A stretch of 64,000 bases of DNA. Source: Virgibacillus litoralis. Lineage in GTDB: Bacteria > Bacillota > Bacilli > Bacillales > Amphibacillaceae. Positions 8,793 through 20,082 of the stretch are shown piece after piece. The number at the start of each line of letters is the position of its first letter. The stretch's first letter is position 1. The position numbers were made by a program, and so were the translations under genes. The stretch lies in contig NZ_JAGGKK010000009.1 in NCBI RefSeq assembly GCF_017873675.1, positions 1-64,000 on the forward strand, given 5' to 3'. The notes beneath the pieces are model-generated. The model saw only the letters and a list, made by a program, of their open reading frames with translations. It did not search any database and was not told the origin of the DNA.

Positions 8793-8869
8793 CTTTAGAA
8801 AACTTGGCTTATCGCCAAGCCTTAGTTGCACTTATGCAGTAAGAAAGGATTTATACTTTCTTAACTGCC
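8793..8869 (-). repeat. Two-hairpin intergenic element, copy A
   Basis: On the minus strand: GCAGTTAAGAAAG pairs with CTTTCTTACTGC, then the conserved core ATAAGTGCAACTAAGG, then CTTGGC-GATAA-GCCAAG and TTTTCTAAA. Copies occur at 41068, 44747, 45069, 47172, 47293 and 53512, with a diverged one near 11970. Here it is transcribed in antisense as part of the metY leader. Confidence 0.8.
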
Positions 8870-8882
8870 AATAAAGTTACAT

Positions 8883-9047
8883 CTCTTATCGAGAGTGGTG
8901 GAGGGAATAGGCCCTGTGAAACCCGGCAACCTTAAAAGCTTTGTAAATGCTTAGTAAGGTGCTAAATCCTACAGGTCAAGTATGATCTGGAAGATAAGGG
9001 GAGGATCGTTACATATTACGCCCTCTTCTTAGGAAGAGGGCTTTTTA
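8883..9047 (+). promoter_or_regulatory. SAM-I (S-box) riboswitch with terminator
   Basis: The aptamer (about 8883-8998) shows the S-box hallmarks: CTCTTATCGAGAG P1 start, GAGGGAATAGGCCCTGTGAAACC with CCGGCAACC, AAGGTGC and ATCTGGAAGATAAG. The expression platform is a GCCCTCTTC/GAAGAGGGC hairpin at 9020-9041 followed by TTTTT. SAM binding should cause termination before metY, so the genes are on when methionine/SAM is low. Confidence 0.96.
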
Positions 9048-9097
9048 TTATCTCCTCTCCCTCCAGAAAACAGTAAAATCTAAAGGAGGAATTTATC

Positions 9098-10858
9098 ATG
9101 TCAAATTTTCATCTTCACAATCAGGAAACACAGTTACTTCACGGAGGTCAGGAACCAGATCCAACAACCGGATCACGTGCGGTACCTATCTATCAAACTA
9201 CTTCTTACGTTTTTCGGGACACCGAACATGCACAAAATCTTTTCGGATTGCAAGAACCAGGTAATATTTATACACGAATCATGAATCCGACAGTTGATGC
9301 ATTCGAACAGCGAATCGCTTTACTGGAGGATGGCGTAGCCGCTGTTGCAACTTCTTCTGGGATGTCAGCCATTACATTGGCCATCTTAAATCTTGCAAGC
9401 AGTGGTGATGAGATCATTGCTGACAGCAATCTATACGGTGGAACGTATAATCTGTTCGCTAATACGCTCCCTCGTTACGGAATCGACGTTAAATTTGTTG
9501 ATGGAACAGACCCAGAGAGTATTCGTGCTGCATTTACCGATAAAACGAAAGCTATTTTCGGAGAGATTATTACAAACCCAAGTCTAAATGTGCTGGACCT
9601 TGAAAAAATTGCAGGGATTGCTCATGACAACGGGGTTCCATTAATCATTGACAATACATTTGCGACTCCTTACAATACGAAGCCACTGACATGGGGAGCA
9701 GATATAGTTGTACATTCAGCTACTAAGTGGATCGGCGGTCATGGTACAACTATCGGCGGCGTTGTCGTTGATGGCGGCAGGTTCAATTGGGGAAACGGTA
9801 AATTCCCAGTCTTCACTGAACCTGACGAGAGTTACAACGGCCTTCGCTATGTCGATATTGGGCCAGCAGCATTCGCCACCAAACTGCGCGTACAGCTGCT
9901 ACGCGATATAGGTGCCTGCCTAAGTCCACAGAATGCATTCCTGCTTTTACAAGGACTGGAGACATTGCACTTACGGATTGAACGCCATAACAAAAACGCC
10001 GAAGAAGTTGCAGCATATTTACAAAAACATCCTGCAGTCGAATGGGTTAATTTTCCTGGATTACAGGATCACCCATCACACGAACTAGCTAATAAATATT
10101 TACAGAATGGCTATGGCTCCATTATAACGTTTGGAATAAAGGGAGGCCGTGATGCGGGCAGGAAATTGATTGACGGTGTTACACTCTGGTCACATGTTGC
10201 CAATGTCGGTGATGCGAAGTCGTTAATCATCCACCCAGCGTCAACTACACACCAGCAATTAGGAGAAGAAGACCTGGTTAAAAGTGGTGTTACAAAAGAG
10301 TTAGTCAGACTTTCTATTGGACTTGAATCAACCAATGATATATTAGTGGATTTAGACCAGGCTATTGCTAATGCTACCGGTGAAGCAAAAACATTCCAGG
10401 CAACAGAGGAAGATGCAGTCAAATGGCTTTTATCTTCACCGTTTGACCGTAAAGACGGTGGTATTCGCCAAAAGGTAGTTGCGGTTAGCGGACTGGATGA
10501 TCAAACTAGTTCCTTTTATAAAAGCACGAAGCAATTACAGCAGTTAGGATTTCAAATTGTGCCGATAAGTTCTTCTTCAAAAGAAATATTAAATGAGCAA
10601 ACATATAAACAGTTAGATGATGTGCCACTTGAAATCGATGCCGTTCTGTCCTATGACAAAATTCTACCACCAGAAACTATTGAGCAATTTATTAATAAGG
10701 ACGGTAAAATTCTTTGGGTTGAAAATCCAAAAAATACAGATGAAACAGTGAAACATGCAAAAGCTGCTGGGATTTCTGTTATTACAGATAAAAACATTTA
10801 TCAGGAAGCGGTTCGTATTCGAGCAAATGGCTCTAGAAGTGTGCTAGTAGAAGCTTAA
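9098..10858 (+). CDS. metY: O-acetylhomoserine sulfhydrylase fused to a CoA-binding-like domain
   Basis: Residues 1 to about 428 are a complete MetY: PLP-dependent enzyme making homocysteine from O-acetylhomoserine and sulfide, with Lys210 in [11 protein letters not shown] and the family motif GIDVKFVDG. Usual MetY length is about 430, but this protein has 586 residues. The extra part (about 455-575) reads as a YccU/CoA_binding_2 Rossmann domain: KVVAVSGLD, then a [13 protein letters not shown] strand, IDAVLSY and [13 protein letters not shown]. The role of the added domain is unknown. AAAGGAGG precedes the ATG. First gene of the S-box operon, followed by hom after 55 bp. Confidence 0.93.
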   Translation: MSNFHLHNQETQLLHGGQEPDPTTGSRAVPIYQTTSYVFRDTEHAQNLFGLQEPGNIYTRIMNPTVDAFEQRIALLEDGVAAVATSSGMSAITLAILNLASSGDEIIADSNLYGGTYNLFANTLPRYGIDVKFVDGTDPESIRAAFTDKTKAIFGEIITNPSLNVLDLEKIAGIAHDNGVPLIIDNTFATPYNTKPLTWGADIVVHSATKWIGGHGTTIGGVVVDGGRFNWGNGKFPVFTEPDESYNGLRYVDIGPAAFATKLRVQLLRDIGACLSPQNAFLLLQGLETLHLRIERHNKNAEEVAAYLQKHPAVEWVNFPGLQDHPSHELANKYLQNGYGSIITFGIKGGRDAGRKLIDGVTLWSHVANVGDAKSLIIHPASTTHQQLGEEDLVKSGVTKELVRLSIGLESTNDILVDLDQAIANATGEAKTFQATEEDAVKWLLSSPFDRKDGGIRQKVVAVSGLDDQTSSFYKSTKQLQQLGFQIVPISSSSKEILNEQTYKQLDDVPLEIDAVLSYDKILPPETIEQFINKDGKILWVENPKNTDETVKHAKAAGISVITDKNIYQEAVRIRANGSRSVLVEA

Positions 10859-10913
10859 GTGTAGAAATCGGGGGATCTGCGGTTCATGTTTTAAAAATGA
10901 GGGAGGGTAACAG

Positions 10914-11918
10914 ATGAAACCGATAAATGTTGCATTGATCGGTCTTGGAACAGTTGGCTGTGGAGTCTACCAAACACTGCACATTCAAAGGCAGCGGCTC
11001 GAAAAGCTAGTCGGAGCCCCCATCAACATTTTAACAATTATTATTGAGAATCCTGACAAACATCAAAAAATTTCAGCCAAGACTAACGTTACAACAGATG
11101 TTAATGCTGTTTTAAACAATCCTGAAATCGATGTTGTCTTTGAAGCAATTGTTGGGAAAGAACCAGCATTTTCAATACTAAAAGAATGTATCCAAGCAAA
11201 AAAACATGTCATCACTTCTAATAAGGAAATGTTCGCAACCCATGGTGAAGAGTTGAAAAGACTTGCCTCCAAGTATAATGTTCAAATTGGATATGATGCT
11301 ACAACAGCTGGTGGTATACCGATTATTCAGATTATCCAGCAACTGTTAAAAGCAAATCAGATCCAATATGTCCAGGCAATTTTAAATGGTACTACAAACT
11401 ATATCCTGTCAGCTATGCGGGAAAAGAATATAACATTCTCCACTGCATTGGATGAGGCACAAAAATGGGGTTACGCAGAACCAGATCCAGAAAAGGATAT
11501 TGAAGGCTTTGATGCATATTATAAGCTAATGATTCTTAGCGAACTTATCTTTGAAAAACAACCTGATTTAAAAAATGTTAAAAGAAAAGGAATACGTGAT
11601 ATTACCGAAGAATCCATTCAAGGGCTACAAACGGAAGGGAAACGATTAAAGCATATTGCAAAAATAGGCTATGATGCTACAGGAAAGCTCACTGCGAGCG
11701 TTGAACCAGAAGCTGTTTCAAAAGAGCATCCATTATATGCTGTTGAAGGCGTAAACAATGCTATTCATATTAAAGGCGATATAGTTGGTGACTTAACGTT
11801 CACAGGACCAGGTGCAGGATCATTCCCTACTGCAAGTGCAATGATTGAGGATTTCTGTATTTTATTTAAAAAAGAACAAACTGCAATAGCTAGCTCAAAA
11901 GCGCACGCGACCGTTTAG
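10914..11918 (+). CDS. hom: Homoserine dehydrogenase, short form without ACT domain
   Basis: Reduces aspartate semialdehyde to homoserine with NAD(P)H. The Rossmann loop is IGLGTVGCG at residues 9-17; NKEMFATHG, TTAGGIPII, LNGTTNYIL and EPDPEKDIEGFDA mark the catalytic domain. At 334 residues it lacks the C-terminal ACT domain of the ~430-residue threonine-regulated type, so feedback by threonine is unlikely. It lies behind metY under the same S-box, so this copy probably feeds methionine synthesis while another hom may serve threonine. The homoserine acetyltransferase needed between them is not in the window. GGGAGGG precedes the ATG. Confidence 0.93.
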   Translation: MKPINVALIGLGTVGCGVYQTLHIQRQRLEKLVGAPINILTIIIENPDKHQKISAKTNVTTDVNAVLNNPEIDVVFEAIVGKEPAFSILKECIQAKKHVITSNKEMFATHGEELKRLASKYNVQIGYDATTAGGIPIIQIIQQLLKANQIQYVQAILNGTTNYILSAMREKNITFSTALDEAQKWGYAEPDPEKDIEGFDAYYKLMILSELIFEKQPDLKNVKRKGIRDITEESIQGLQTEGKRLKHIAKIGYDATGKLTASVEPEAVSKEHPLYAVEGVNNAIHIKGDIVGDLTFTGPGAGSFPTASAMIEDFCILFKKEQTAIASSKAHATV

Positions 11919-11964
11919 CGATAAATGGAATGCGCTCTCAGCGCTGCGGGTGGATCGACGCTGA

Positions 11965-12064
11965 AGCTTAATGTAAGCTTAGAAATTGTCTTTTCACCAA
12001 GTCTTAATGGTAAAAGTCTTGGTTGAACCTATGCAGTTCGATAGGATTTTCACCACTTAACTGC
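11965..12064 (-). repeat. Two-hairpin intergenic element, diverged copy H
   Basis: Minus strand starts GCAGTTAAGTGGTG and ends in CTAAG, with an ACCAAGACTTTTACC hairpin arm. It keeps the order of the element but has lost the exact core (GCATAGGTTCAACC in place of the consensus). It directly abuts the terminator at 12069. Confidence 0.45.
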
Positions 12065-12068
12065 AAAA

Positions 12069-12099
12069 AATTCGTCTTCTCCAGAAGGCGAATTTTTTT
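12069..12099 (+). terminator. Terminator after metY-hom
   Basis: AATTCGTCTTC pairs with GAAGGCGAATT, followed by TTTTTT. The rest of the 370 bp gap to ypmR holds an AT-rich stretch with a GTACATAT/ATATGTAC inverted repeat at 12197-12227 and no gene. Confidence 0.85.
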
Positions 12100-12286
12100 A
12101 GTTTAAGCATAGAAGGGAAAGGGAATCATCTTTTATTAGACCAAAATGTAATACAATCGAAATATAAAATATTGATACTTGCCAAATATAAAGGGTACAT
12201 ATATAGTAATGAAACGTGATATGTACTAAGACAAATTATCATTTCAATATATATAGGTAGAATATTTCAGTATAGGTGTGAGATTC

Positions 12287-13174
12287 ATGAAAAGAAGATA
12301 CATTTTTATTATTTTGGGTATACTGCTTATAGGTTTAGCTATTATTATATTTATAAATCAACCTGAACCAAATATAAATAAATTAACAGATAATGATTCA
12401 CAGGAAGAGACACAGCAGGAAACCGAACCAGACAAAGAAAAAGAAACGGAAGATGACCAGCCAGAAGAAGAAACAAAAGAACCAATCACTAAATTCAGAG
12501 AAATAATAAGTGATGCACTTCAAGGTACTATTGATTTTTTCACAAATAAAGAAGCGCATGTTACAGCCATAGGAGACTCATTAACACAAGGTGTCGGTGA
12601 TGACGTAGTTGATGGTGGTTATATTGGTATTTTGGATAATACCATTAACAAAGATAATCAATTGGTGACATTTGAAAATTATGGGAAACGCGGGAACCGC
12701 TCAAGCCAGCTATTAAAACGGCTTGAAGAGCCAAAAATAGCACAATCAGTCGAGGAAGCGGATATCGTATTGATTACAATAGGCGCAAATGATATTATGC
12801 AGGTCGTCAAAGAAAACTTTTCCGACTTGACGATAAAGGATTTCTCTCAAGAACGGATTGCATACAAAGAACGGTTAAAAAATATTTTTGAAAGAATCAA
12901 AGAGTTAAACTCGGACGCTGATATATATCTATTAGGTTTCTATAATCCCTTTGAAAAATATTTTAAGGATCTTGAAGAACTTGGTATGATTGTTGAAAAT
13001 TGGAATAACACAGGTAAGAATGTTACAGAACAATATGAGAATGCGACATTTATACCAACAGTTGATCTATTTGAAGATACAGATAAAGATATGATCGCAG
13101 ATGATAATTTTCATCCTAACCACCAGGGATATCAACGGATTGCCAAACGAGTGTTAGAGCATATAACAGACTAG
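12287..13174 (+). CDS. ypmR: SGNH/GDSL-type lipase/esterase, membrane anchored (YpmR)
   Basis: A 295-residue protein with an N-terminal transmembrane anchor (about 5-24), an acidic Glu/Asp-rich linker (about 36-66) and an extracellular SGNH hydrolase domain. The nucleophile is Ser98 in AIGDSLTQG; GKRGNRS and IGANDIM carry blocks II and III, and DDNFHPNHQGY gives the catalytic Asp/His pair. The ATG at 12287 is preferred over the GTG at 12278 because of AGGTG spacing. It is followed 12 nt later by ypmS, the same order as in B. subtilis. Substrate is unknown; a wall or lipid ester is likely. Confidence 0.9.
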   Translation: MKRRYIFIILGILLIGLAIIIFINQPEPNINKLTDNDSQEETQQETEPDKEKETEDDQPEEETKEPITKFREIISDALQGTIDFFTNKEAHVTAIGDSLTQGVGDDVVDGGYIGILDNTINKDNQLVTFENYGKRGNRSSQLLKRLEEPKIAQSVEEADIVLITIGANDIMQVVKENFSDLTIKDFSQERIAYKERLKNIFERIKELNSDADIYLLGFYNPFEKYFKDLEELGMIVENWNNTGKNVTEQYENATFIPTVDLFEDTDKDMIADDNFHPNHQGYQRIAKRVLEHITD

Positions 13175-13186
13175 GAGGTGAGTGGA

Positions 13187-13810
13187 ATGGCGGAACATAA
13201 AAAGTCAAAAAATAGATGGAAACGATTTTTTTTGATTTTACTAGGTTTGAACTTTGTCATCTTAATATGTATTGCTGCTCTTATTTTTTGGCCAGTTTCC
13301 GACACAAAAACACCTTCTGATGAGGAGTATGAAACGCAGCAAAGTTCAGAATTCGTCGTTCGTACGACCAAAAAGAACTTAAATGAGTTAGTAAATGCAT
13401 ATACCGATAAACTTTTAAAAGGTACTAACCACCATTATGAAGTGACATTGGATGAGGATGTTCACTTGATCGGGGAACTTCCCGTATTCTCATCTACAGT
13501 CCCACTCTCTGTTCATTTTGAACCCTTTGTACAGGAAAATGGTGACGTGATTTTAAAACAGAAGTCTATCTCTATTGGTTTACTGGAATTGCCTAATCAG
13601 AAAATAATGGAATACATGAAAAAGTACTTGCCAATGCCAAAGTGGGTTGCTGTTGATCCAAAAGAGGAGGAGATTTATCTCGCAGTAACAGATATGGAAA
13701 TCAGAAGTAATTTCCAAGTTAGTGTAGAGCATATTGACTTAGAAGCAAACAATCTAGCATTTAAAATTAAAGTTCCTTACAAAACACTAGGAATCGAAAT
13801 AGAAGAATAA
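13187..13810 (+). CDS. ypmS: YpmS family membrane-anchored protein
   Basis: A 207-residue protein with a basic N-terminus (EHKKSKNRWKRF) and one transmembrane segment (about 12-34), then an extracytoplasmic domain with the family sequence KLLKGTNHHYEVTLDEDVHL. No enzymatic motif is visible and the function of the family is not known. AGGAGG is 8 nt before the ATG at 13187. Co-transcribed with ypmR, ending at a shared bidirectional terminator. Confidence 0.9.
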   Translation: MAEHKKSKNRWKRFFLILLGLNFVILICIAALIFWPVSDTKTPSDEEYETQQSSEFVVRTTKKNLNELVNAYTDKLLKGTNHHYEVTLDEDVHLIGELPVFSSTVPLSVHFEPFVQENGDVILKQKSISIGLLELPNQKIMEYMKKYLPMPKWVAVDPKEEEIYLAVTDMEIRSNFQVSVEHIDLEANNLAFKIKVPYKTLGIEIEE

Positions 13811-13813
13811 GAG

Positions 13814-13842
13814 AAAAATCGGGAAACTAATCCCGATTTTTA
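13814..13842. terminator. Bidirectional terminator between ypmS and the WYL regulator
   Basis: AAAATCGGGA/TCCCGATTTTT hairpin with A-rich left and T-rich right flanks. It overlaps the stop codon of the convergent regulator gene. Confidence 0.85.
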
Positions 13843-14823
13843 ATCTTTATAAACCTCACTCATTTGATTAATTTTGTCTTTCATTTTCTCTACAAGGTGG
13901 TCTGGAGATAGAACTTTTGCCTTGTTTCCCCATGTGAGAATCCAATTTATTAACCCATCCGACAGCTTAACCTTGGTTGTCAGCATAAAGTGGTCTTCAT
14001 CCATTTCTTTAATATCCGCCTCTTGTCCAAAACGATCCAAAACTACATTAACCATGCTGTTATGGAATCTTATTTTCATCCACATTTCTTCTCCGGCAAA
14101 CATATGAAAGCTTTGATTAACGTACTCCTGAAGATTGAATTCACATTTTGTAAAGTGCTTTTCACTTACCTCGATATGGCGGATTCGGTCCAATCGATAA
14201 TGCCTTAATTCATTTGTATCCTGAAATCGCCCAATTAAGTAATAATAGTCATTTTGCCAAATTAAAGCATATGGCTCTACATGGTAGAAATCCCCATTAC
14301 GATGATACTCGAATTCCTTCTTTACATTAAATTTCCCATATTGATATGTAAGTACCTTTCCCTCTGAAATTGCTCGATGGACACAGTCTATATTAATCTT
14401 GACCAGTTCATAGTCAATATTGGCTGACTGATCAAACAAAATTGGCTCTGGCAACGTTTTTGCAATATGTTTACTCGTCAGTTCCTTTACTTTCTGAATC
14501 AATTTCTCTTTCTCATTTGTTGTAATGAAGCGTGCCGATAAAATAGCATCAATAATCAGGCGCAGCTGATACGTTTCAAATAATCTCGCTTGATGGCTAA
14601 ACAATATTTTACCGAATTTCCCTTTATTTTGGACAATTTCAAAGTCCATATCATCCAAAGCTTCAAGATCACGCTTTATCGTCCGGTTATCAAAAGTCAC
14701 ATCACCAGCAATTACTCGAATCTTTTCGCTTAGTTCTCCTATACCCATTTCATGATATTCATCCGTTTCATTAAATAAAATCTCTCTGATTTTTAATAAT
14801 CGATAATTGCTACTTCTTTCCAA
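13840..14823 (-). CDS. WYL-domain transcriptional regulator (YafY/DeoR-like)
   Basis: A 327-residue regulator: N-terminal winged helix (about 1-65, with TFDNRTIKRDLEALDDM as recognition region), WYL ligand-sensing domain (about 140-225, YHVEPYALIWQNDYYYLIGR) and a C-terminal WCX region. WYL proteins sense nucleic acids or metabolites. TTG start after GGAAGGAG at 8 nt. It stands alone, so its targets cannot be inferred from neighbours. Confidence 0.88.
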   Translation of the reverse strand: MERSSNYRLLKIREILFNETDEYHEMGIGELSEKIRVIAGDVTFDNRTIKRDLEALDDMDFEIVQNKGKFGKILFSHQARLFETYQLRLIIDAILSARFITTNEKEKLIQKVKELTSKHIAKTLPEPILFDQSANIDYELVKINIDCVHRAISEGKVLTYQYGKFNVKKEFEYHRNGDFYHVEPYALIWQNDYYYLIGRFQDTNELRHYRLDRIRHIEVSEKHFTKCEFNLQEYVNQSFHMFAGEEMWMKIRFHNSMVNVVLDRFGQEADIKEMDEDHFMLTTKVKLSDGLINWILTWGNKAKVLSPDHLVEKMKDKINQMSEVYKD

Positions 14824-14843
14824 TTAAATACATCTCCTTCCAT

Positions 14844-14877
14844 AAAAAGAACCTATACATATAATGTAAGGTTCTTC
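14844..14877 (-). terminator. Terminator of the YiiX-like gene
   Basis: Minus-strand AAGAACCTTACAT stem with TAGGTTCTT followed by TTTATGG, right at the stop codon. Confidence 0.75.
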
Positions 14878-15513
14878 TCATTTGATGACTAATCGTTTTA
14901 CTTTTTTAGATAGTAAGAAAATAAATGATTGCTTTGTTAATTGTGTGTCACCTTTTACCAGCCTTCGTTGTGTTATCAAGTCCCTTTGGCTTTCTTGATA
15001 GTTACCTAGTGTTCCTTGATAAACTAATTCCAGCCCCTCATGATTGCGAATATCTGCTGGGGTTGTAAAACAGGTTGGCTTTCTAAATTCCAGTGATTCA
15101 ACATCCTGAAGAACCGTAGCAACAAATTGAGAACAAAATAATGCGTCTTCCCTATTTATCTCAACCTGCAGCAATACCCCAATCAAGCCTAGAAAATTGT
15201 ATTTGTAGTTACTTTTACGCAGTTCGATTTCTTCAATTTTCTCTTTAATTTTATTCGTATCGGTTTCAGATAGCGCATATGAATACACAGCACATGCCGA
15301 ATTTTTTAAAAAATCACTGCGAATATCTTCCTTCACAAATCCTCCGATAAAAGGATTTCGCGGTTTTTTTCGACCAAAACTGTAAACTTCCTGTAAGTCT
15401 GGCTCAAATGCAAGAGAGACATGATTTAAAGGCTGCTTTGTGCAATAGTTAATTAGCCGGGATAAGTATGTCCCAGTGTCTGTAAAGAGAAAATAAATTC
15501 TGTTTTCCCCCAT
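14878..15513 (-). CDS. Permuted NlpC/P60 (YiiX-like) papain-fold protein, putative
   Basis: A 211-residue cytosolic protein. The order NHVSLAF (His near residue 31) followed much later by ALFCSQFVATVL (Cys near 127) is that of circularly permuted NlpC/P60 hydrolases of the YiiX type. No signal peptide is present. Such proteins are thought to act on peptide or lipid amide/ester bonds; the reaction here is unknown. AGGGGA precedes the ATG. The gap to ykpA (15514-15787) is AT-rich with no gene seen. Confidence 0.65.
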   Translation of the reverse strand: MGENRIYFLFTDTGTYLSRLINYCTKQPLNHVSLAFEPDLQEVYSFGRKKPRNPFIGGFVKEDIRSDFLKNSACAVYSYALSETDTNKIKEKIEEIELRKSNYKYNFLGLIGVLLQVEINREDALFCSQFVATVLQDVESLEFRKPTCFTTPADIRNHEGLELVYQGTLGNYQESQRDLITQRRLVKGDTQLTKQSFIFLLSKKVKRLVIK

Positions 15514-15748
15514 TTAAATTCCCCTCCGTTAAGTCACCAATATATGATGGCAACTTGTTAACGTTTTATATATCGTTAATTTATTGTTACATACATTCAG
15601 TAAAAAATATAGTCTTTTTTAAGTTACAGATAGTATAAAAGTAAATAATTTTAAATTAATCCAAAATATCTCAAAATTTTTAGTGATTTCTTATTCCCTT
15701 AGAAGTTTTTTAAACGTTTACGTTGACGAAATGGCTCAAATCCCGTAA

Positions 15749-17407
<1,659 letters not shown>

Positions 17408-17411
17408 TAAA

Positions 17412-17458
17412 AGAAGAGACTTGATTTGAGTTTTTATTCAAATCAAGTCTCTTTTTTT
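17412..17458 (+). terminator. Strong terminator after ykpA
   Basis: AAGAGACTTGATTTGA pairs perfectly with TCAAATCAAGTCTCTT and is followed by TTTTT. Confidence 0.95.
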
Positions 17459-17473
17459 GCTCGTTTTGGATTG

Positions 17474-17829
17474 GCTTGTCGCTCGAGTTGCGCAGCTGTC
17501 GCTCGAGTTTCACCGCTTGTCGCTCGAGTTTCGCTGCTTGTCGCTCGAGTTTCGCTGCTTGTCGCTCGAGTTGGGCTGCTTGTCGCTCGAGTTGGGCTGC
17601 TTGTCGCTCGAGTTTCGCTGCTTGCCGCTCGAGTTCCGCTGCTTGTCACTCGAGTTCCGCTGCTTGTCGCTCGAGTTTCACTGCTTGTCGCTCGAGTTTC
17701 GCTGCTTGCCGCTCGAGTTTCGCTGCTTGTCGCTCGAGTTTCACTGCTTGTCGCTCGAGTTTCGCTGCTTGTCGCTCGAGTTTCGCCGCTTGTCGCTCGA
17801 GTTGCGCTGCTTGTCGCTCGAGTTTCACT
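17474..17829. repeat. 21-bp tandem array, 17 units, one XhoI site each
   Basis: Seventeen head-to-tail copies of GCTTGTCGCTCGAGTTTCGCT, with point changes and one unit 1 bp short (near 17500). All units keep CTCGAG. It starts 16 bp after the ykpA terminator and ends 2 bp before the stop codon of the convergent epimerase gene. Because 21 is a multiple of three all frames stay open; the minus frame gives a LERQAAK heptad, but it has no ribosome site and is probably not translated. Confidence 0.95.
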
Positions 17830-17831
17830 AA

Positions 17832-18770
17832 TTAGTTCGTTTTCAAACTTATCTTATCAATCATGTCTTTAGTCATCCTAGCAATATCATATTCTGCCTT
17901 AAATCCCCACTCTTCAGCTGCGTTTGAGGAATCAATACTGTCGGGCCAGCTCTCAGCGATGTTCTGACGAACAGGATCAACATCATAAGTCAATTCAAAT
18001 TCAGGGATATGTTTTTGAATTTCTTTTGCAAAGTCCTCTGGCGCTGCGGATATCGAGGAAATGTTGAATGCGTTTCTATGTACAAGTTTGTCAGAGTCTG
18101 CCTCCATTAACTGGATAATTGCATTTAACGCGTCTGGCATGTACATCATGTCCATATATGTATTTTCAGCTATGTATGATGTGTACTTCTTATTCTTGAT
18201 TGCTTCATAGTATATTTCTACTGCGTAATCAGTTGTTCCACCGCCGGGAGGTGTCTCATAGGAAATCAAGCCTGGATAACGGACTCCACGAGTATCTACG
18301 CCGAATCGGTGAAAATAATAGTCGCAAAGCAGTTCTCCGGCAACTTTATTGACCCCATACATTGTCGTTGGCCGCATTATAGTATCCTGTGGCGTCCTCA
18401 ATTTTGGGGTAAGTGGACCAAATGCACCAATTGAGCTTGGCGTAAAGAATTGCAGATTAAGTTCTCGAGCTACTTCCAGTGCGTTCATCAGGCCACCCAT
18501 ATTAAGATTCCAAGCTGTTTGCGGGATTGACTCCGCTTTTGCTGACAGTAAGGCTGCCAGATGCATAATTGTGTCTACATTATGCTTCTTTGCTGTTTCA
18601 AATAAACTTTCTGCGTTGGTAACATCTATTGTTTCAAATGGACCCTCTTCATCTTCTCTCTTTCGAATATCGGATCCAATTACATTTGATGCACCATAGT
18701 GTTTTCGTAATGTTGTTACAAGCTCTGAACCAATTTGACCAGATGCGCCTGTAACTAGTATCTTTTTCAT
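17832..18770 (-). CDS. L-threonine 3-dehydrogenase, SDR (epimerase-like) type
   Basis: A 312-residue extended SDR protein with the NAD loop VTGASGQIG (about 6-14) and catalytic Tyr/Lys in [14 protein letters not shown] (about 136-150). [20 protein letters not shown] is characteristic of SDR-type threonine dehydrogenases, which oxidise threonine to 2-amino-3-ketobutyrate. The partner Kbl is directly upstream (46 nt), giving threonine to glycine plus acetyl-CoA. GGGGG precedes the ATG at 18770; an in-frame start at 18788 lies before it. A general NAD-dependent epimerase is the less likely reading. Confidence 0.88.
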   Translation of the reverse strand: MKKILVTGASGQIGSELVTTLRKHYGASNVIGSDIRKREDEEGPFETIDVTNAESLFETAKKHNVDTIMHLAALLSAKAESIPQTAWNLNMGGLMNALEVARELNLQFFTPSSIGAFGPLTPKLRTPQDTIMRPTTMYGVNKVAGELLCDYYFHRFGVDTRGVRYPGLISYETPPGGGTTDYAVEIYYEAIKNKKYTSYIAENTYMDMMYMPDALNAIIQLMEADSDKLVHRNAFNISSISAAPEDFAKEIQKHIPEFELTYDVDPVRQNIAESWPDSIDSSNAAEEWGFKAEYDIARMTKDMIDKISLKTN

Positions 18771-18816
18771 ATTAATTACCCCCAACAATTCCTTCAGATA
18801 AAGATCTCATCCTTAA

Positions 18817-20007
18817 TTAGATGAGACCCATTTCTTTACCTACCTTTTTATAAATTTCTATTGCTTTATCTAGCATTTCCTCAGTATGTGCTGCAGTTGG
18901 CATGTTACGGACTCGCCCCGCTCCTCTTGGAACTGTAGGGAAAACAATCGATTTAGCATAAACACCCTCTTCATTCAATCGCTTACTGAATTTCTGGGTA
19001 TCATTCTCGTCACCGATGACACAAGGCGTAATTGGTGTTTCACTATTACCAATATCAAATCCTAAATTCTTCAAGCCTTCTTTTAGGTAATCACTATTCT
19101 TCCACAGCTTCTCATTTAGTTCCGTGGATTCAATCAGCAGGTCAACCGCCTTTGTGCTTGCTGCCGCATCAGCTGGTGAAACGGCTGTCGAAAATAAAAA
19201 CGGGCGTGAGCGTACTTTTAACCAGTCGATTAATTCAGCTTTTCCGGCTACATATCCGCCAATTACACCAATGGCTTTAGATAACGTTCCCATCTGAAAA
19301 TCAACTTTGTCCTGTAAGCCAAAATGCTTAACTGTTCCAGCACCTTTACCTAAAACACCTGATCCATGTGCATCGTCAACATATGTAATTAAATCAAACT
19401 CTTCAGCTATATCAACAATTTCTGGCAGTTTGGCAATATCTCCATCCATTGAGAATACACCATCTGTTATAACCATTACTTTGTTATATTGACCGGACTC
19501 AACTGCTTCTTTTGCCTTTTTTCTTAAGTCCACCATATCGGAGTGATTCACACGAATTATTTTTGCCTTAGATAAACGACATCCGTCGATAATTGATGCG
19601 TGATTTAATTCATCTGAGAGGATTGCATCATTCTTATCCATTACTGCTGAAATAGCAGCCATGTTACAGTTAAAACCTGATTGATAAGAAATAACAGCTT
19701 CTGTCCCTTTAAATTCTGCAAGCTTCTCCTCAAGTTTTATGTGCAGATCCAATGTGCCATTGATTGTACGAACAGCACCTGCACCGACACCATGTGAGTC
19801 AACTGCATTTTTTGCAACTTCCTTTAGACGTTCATCAGTTGCCAGACCGAGGTAATTATTTGATGAAAGATTTATAAGCTCTTTTCCATTAATGTTAATT
19901 GTTGGTCCATTCGCCCCTTGTACAGGATCAATTTCGTTATAAAGACCTCGCTCTTTTAAGTCCATTATATTTTCTTCCAAGAATGAATGTAATACTTTAC
20001 TTGTCAT
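18817..20007 (-). CDS. kbl: Glycine C-acetyltransferase (2-amino-3-ketobutyrate CoA ligase)
   Basis: A 396-residue PLP enzyme of the alpha-oxoamine synthase family. It cleaves 2-amino-3-ketobutyrate with CoA into glycine and acetyl-CoA. Family motifs: SSNNYLGLA near 50, [14 protein letters not shown] near 93, [11 protein letters not shown] near 133, [10 protein letters not shown] near 207 and the PLP lysine in GTLSKAIG near 241. AGGAGG precedes the ATG. First gene of a two-gene threonine-degradation operon with the SDR dehydrogenase. Confidence 0.94.
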   Translation of the reverse strand: MTSKVLHSFLEENIMDLKERGLYNEIDPVQGANGPTININGKELINLSSNNYLGLATDERLKEVAKNAVDSHGVGAGAVRTINGTLDLHIKLEEKLAEFKGTEAVISYQSGFNCNMAAISAVMDKNDAILSDELNHASIIDGCRLSKAKIIRVNHSDMVDLRKKAKEAVESGQYNKVMVITDGVFSMDGDIAKLPEIVDIAEEFDLITYVDDAHGSGVLGKGAGTVKHFGLQDKVDFQMGTLSKAIGVIGGYVAGKAELIDWLKVRSRPFLFSTAVSPADAAASTKAVDLLIESTELNEKLWKNSDYLKEGLKNLGFDIGNSETPITPCVIGDENDTQKFSKRLNEEGVYAKSIVFPTVPRGAGRVRNMPTAAHTEEMLDKAIEIYKKVGKEMGLI

Positions 20008-20082
20008 TCGTTACTTCCTCCTTAAAGTATGTAAACGATAATAACTCTTTATCACTAAATATATTTTAACACATCGTACGTA

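Noticed and set aside
10111-10422. Minus-strand ORF of 103 codons inside metY
   Set aside because: Antisense shadow of a strongly conserved gene.
17646-17828. Coiled-coil protein of LERQAAK heptads on the minus strand
   Set aside because: The frame exists only because the 21-bp repeat length is a multiple of three; all six frames are long here, and there is no ribosome site before the ATG.
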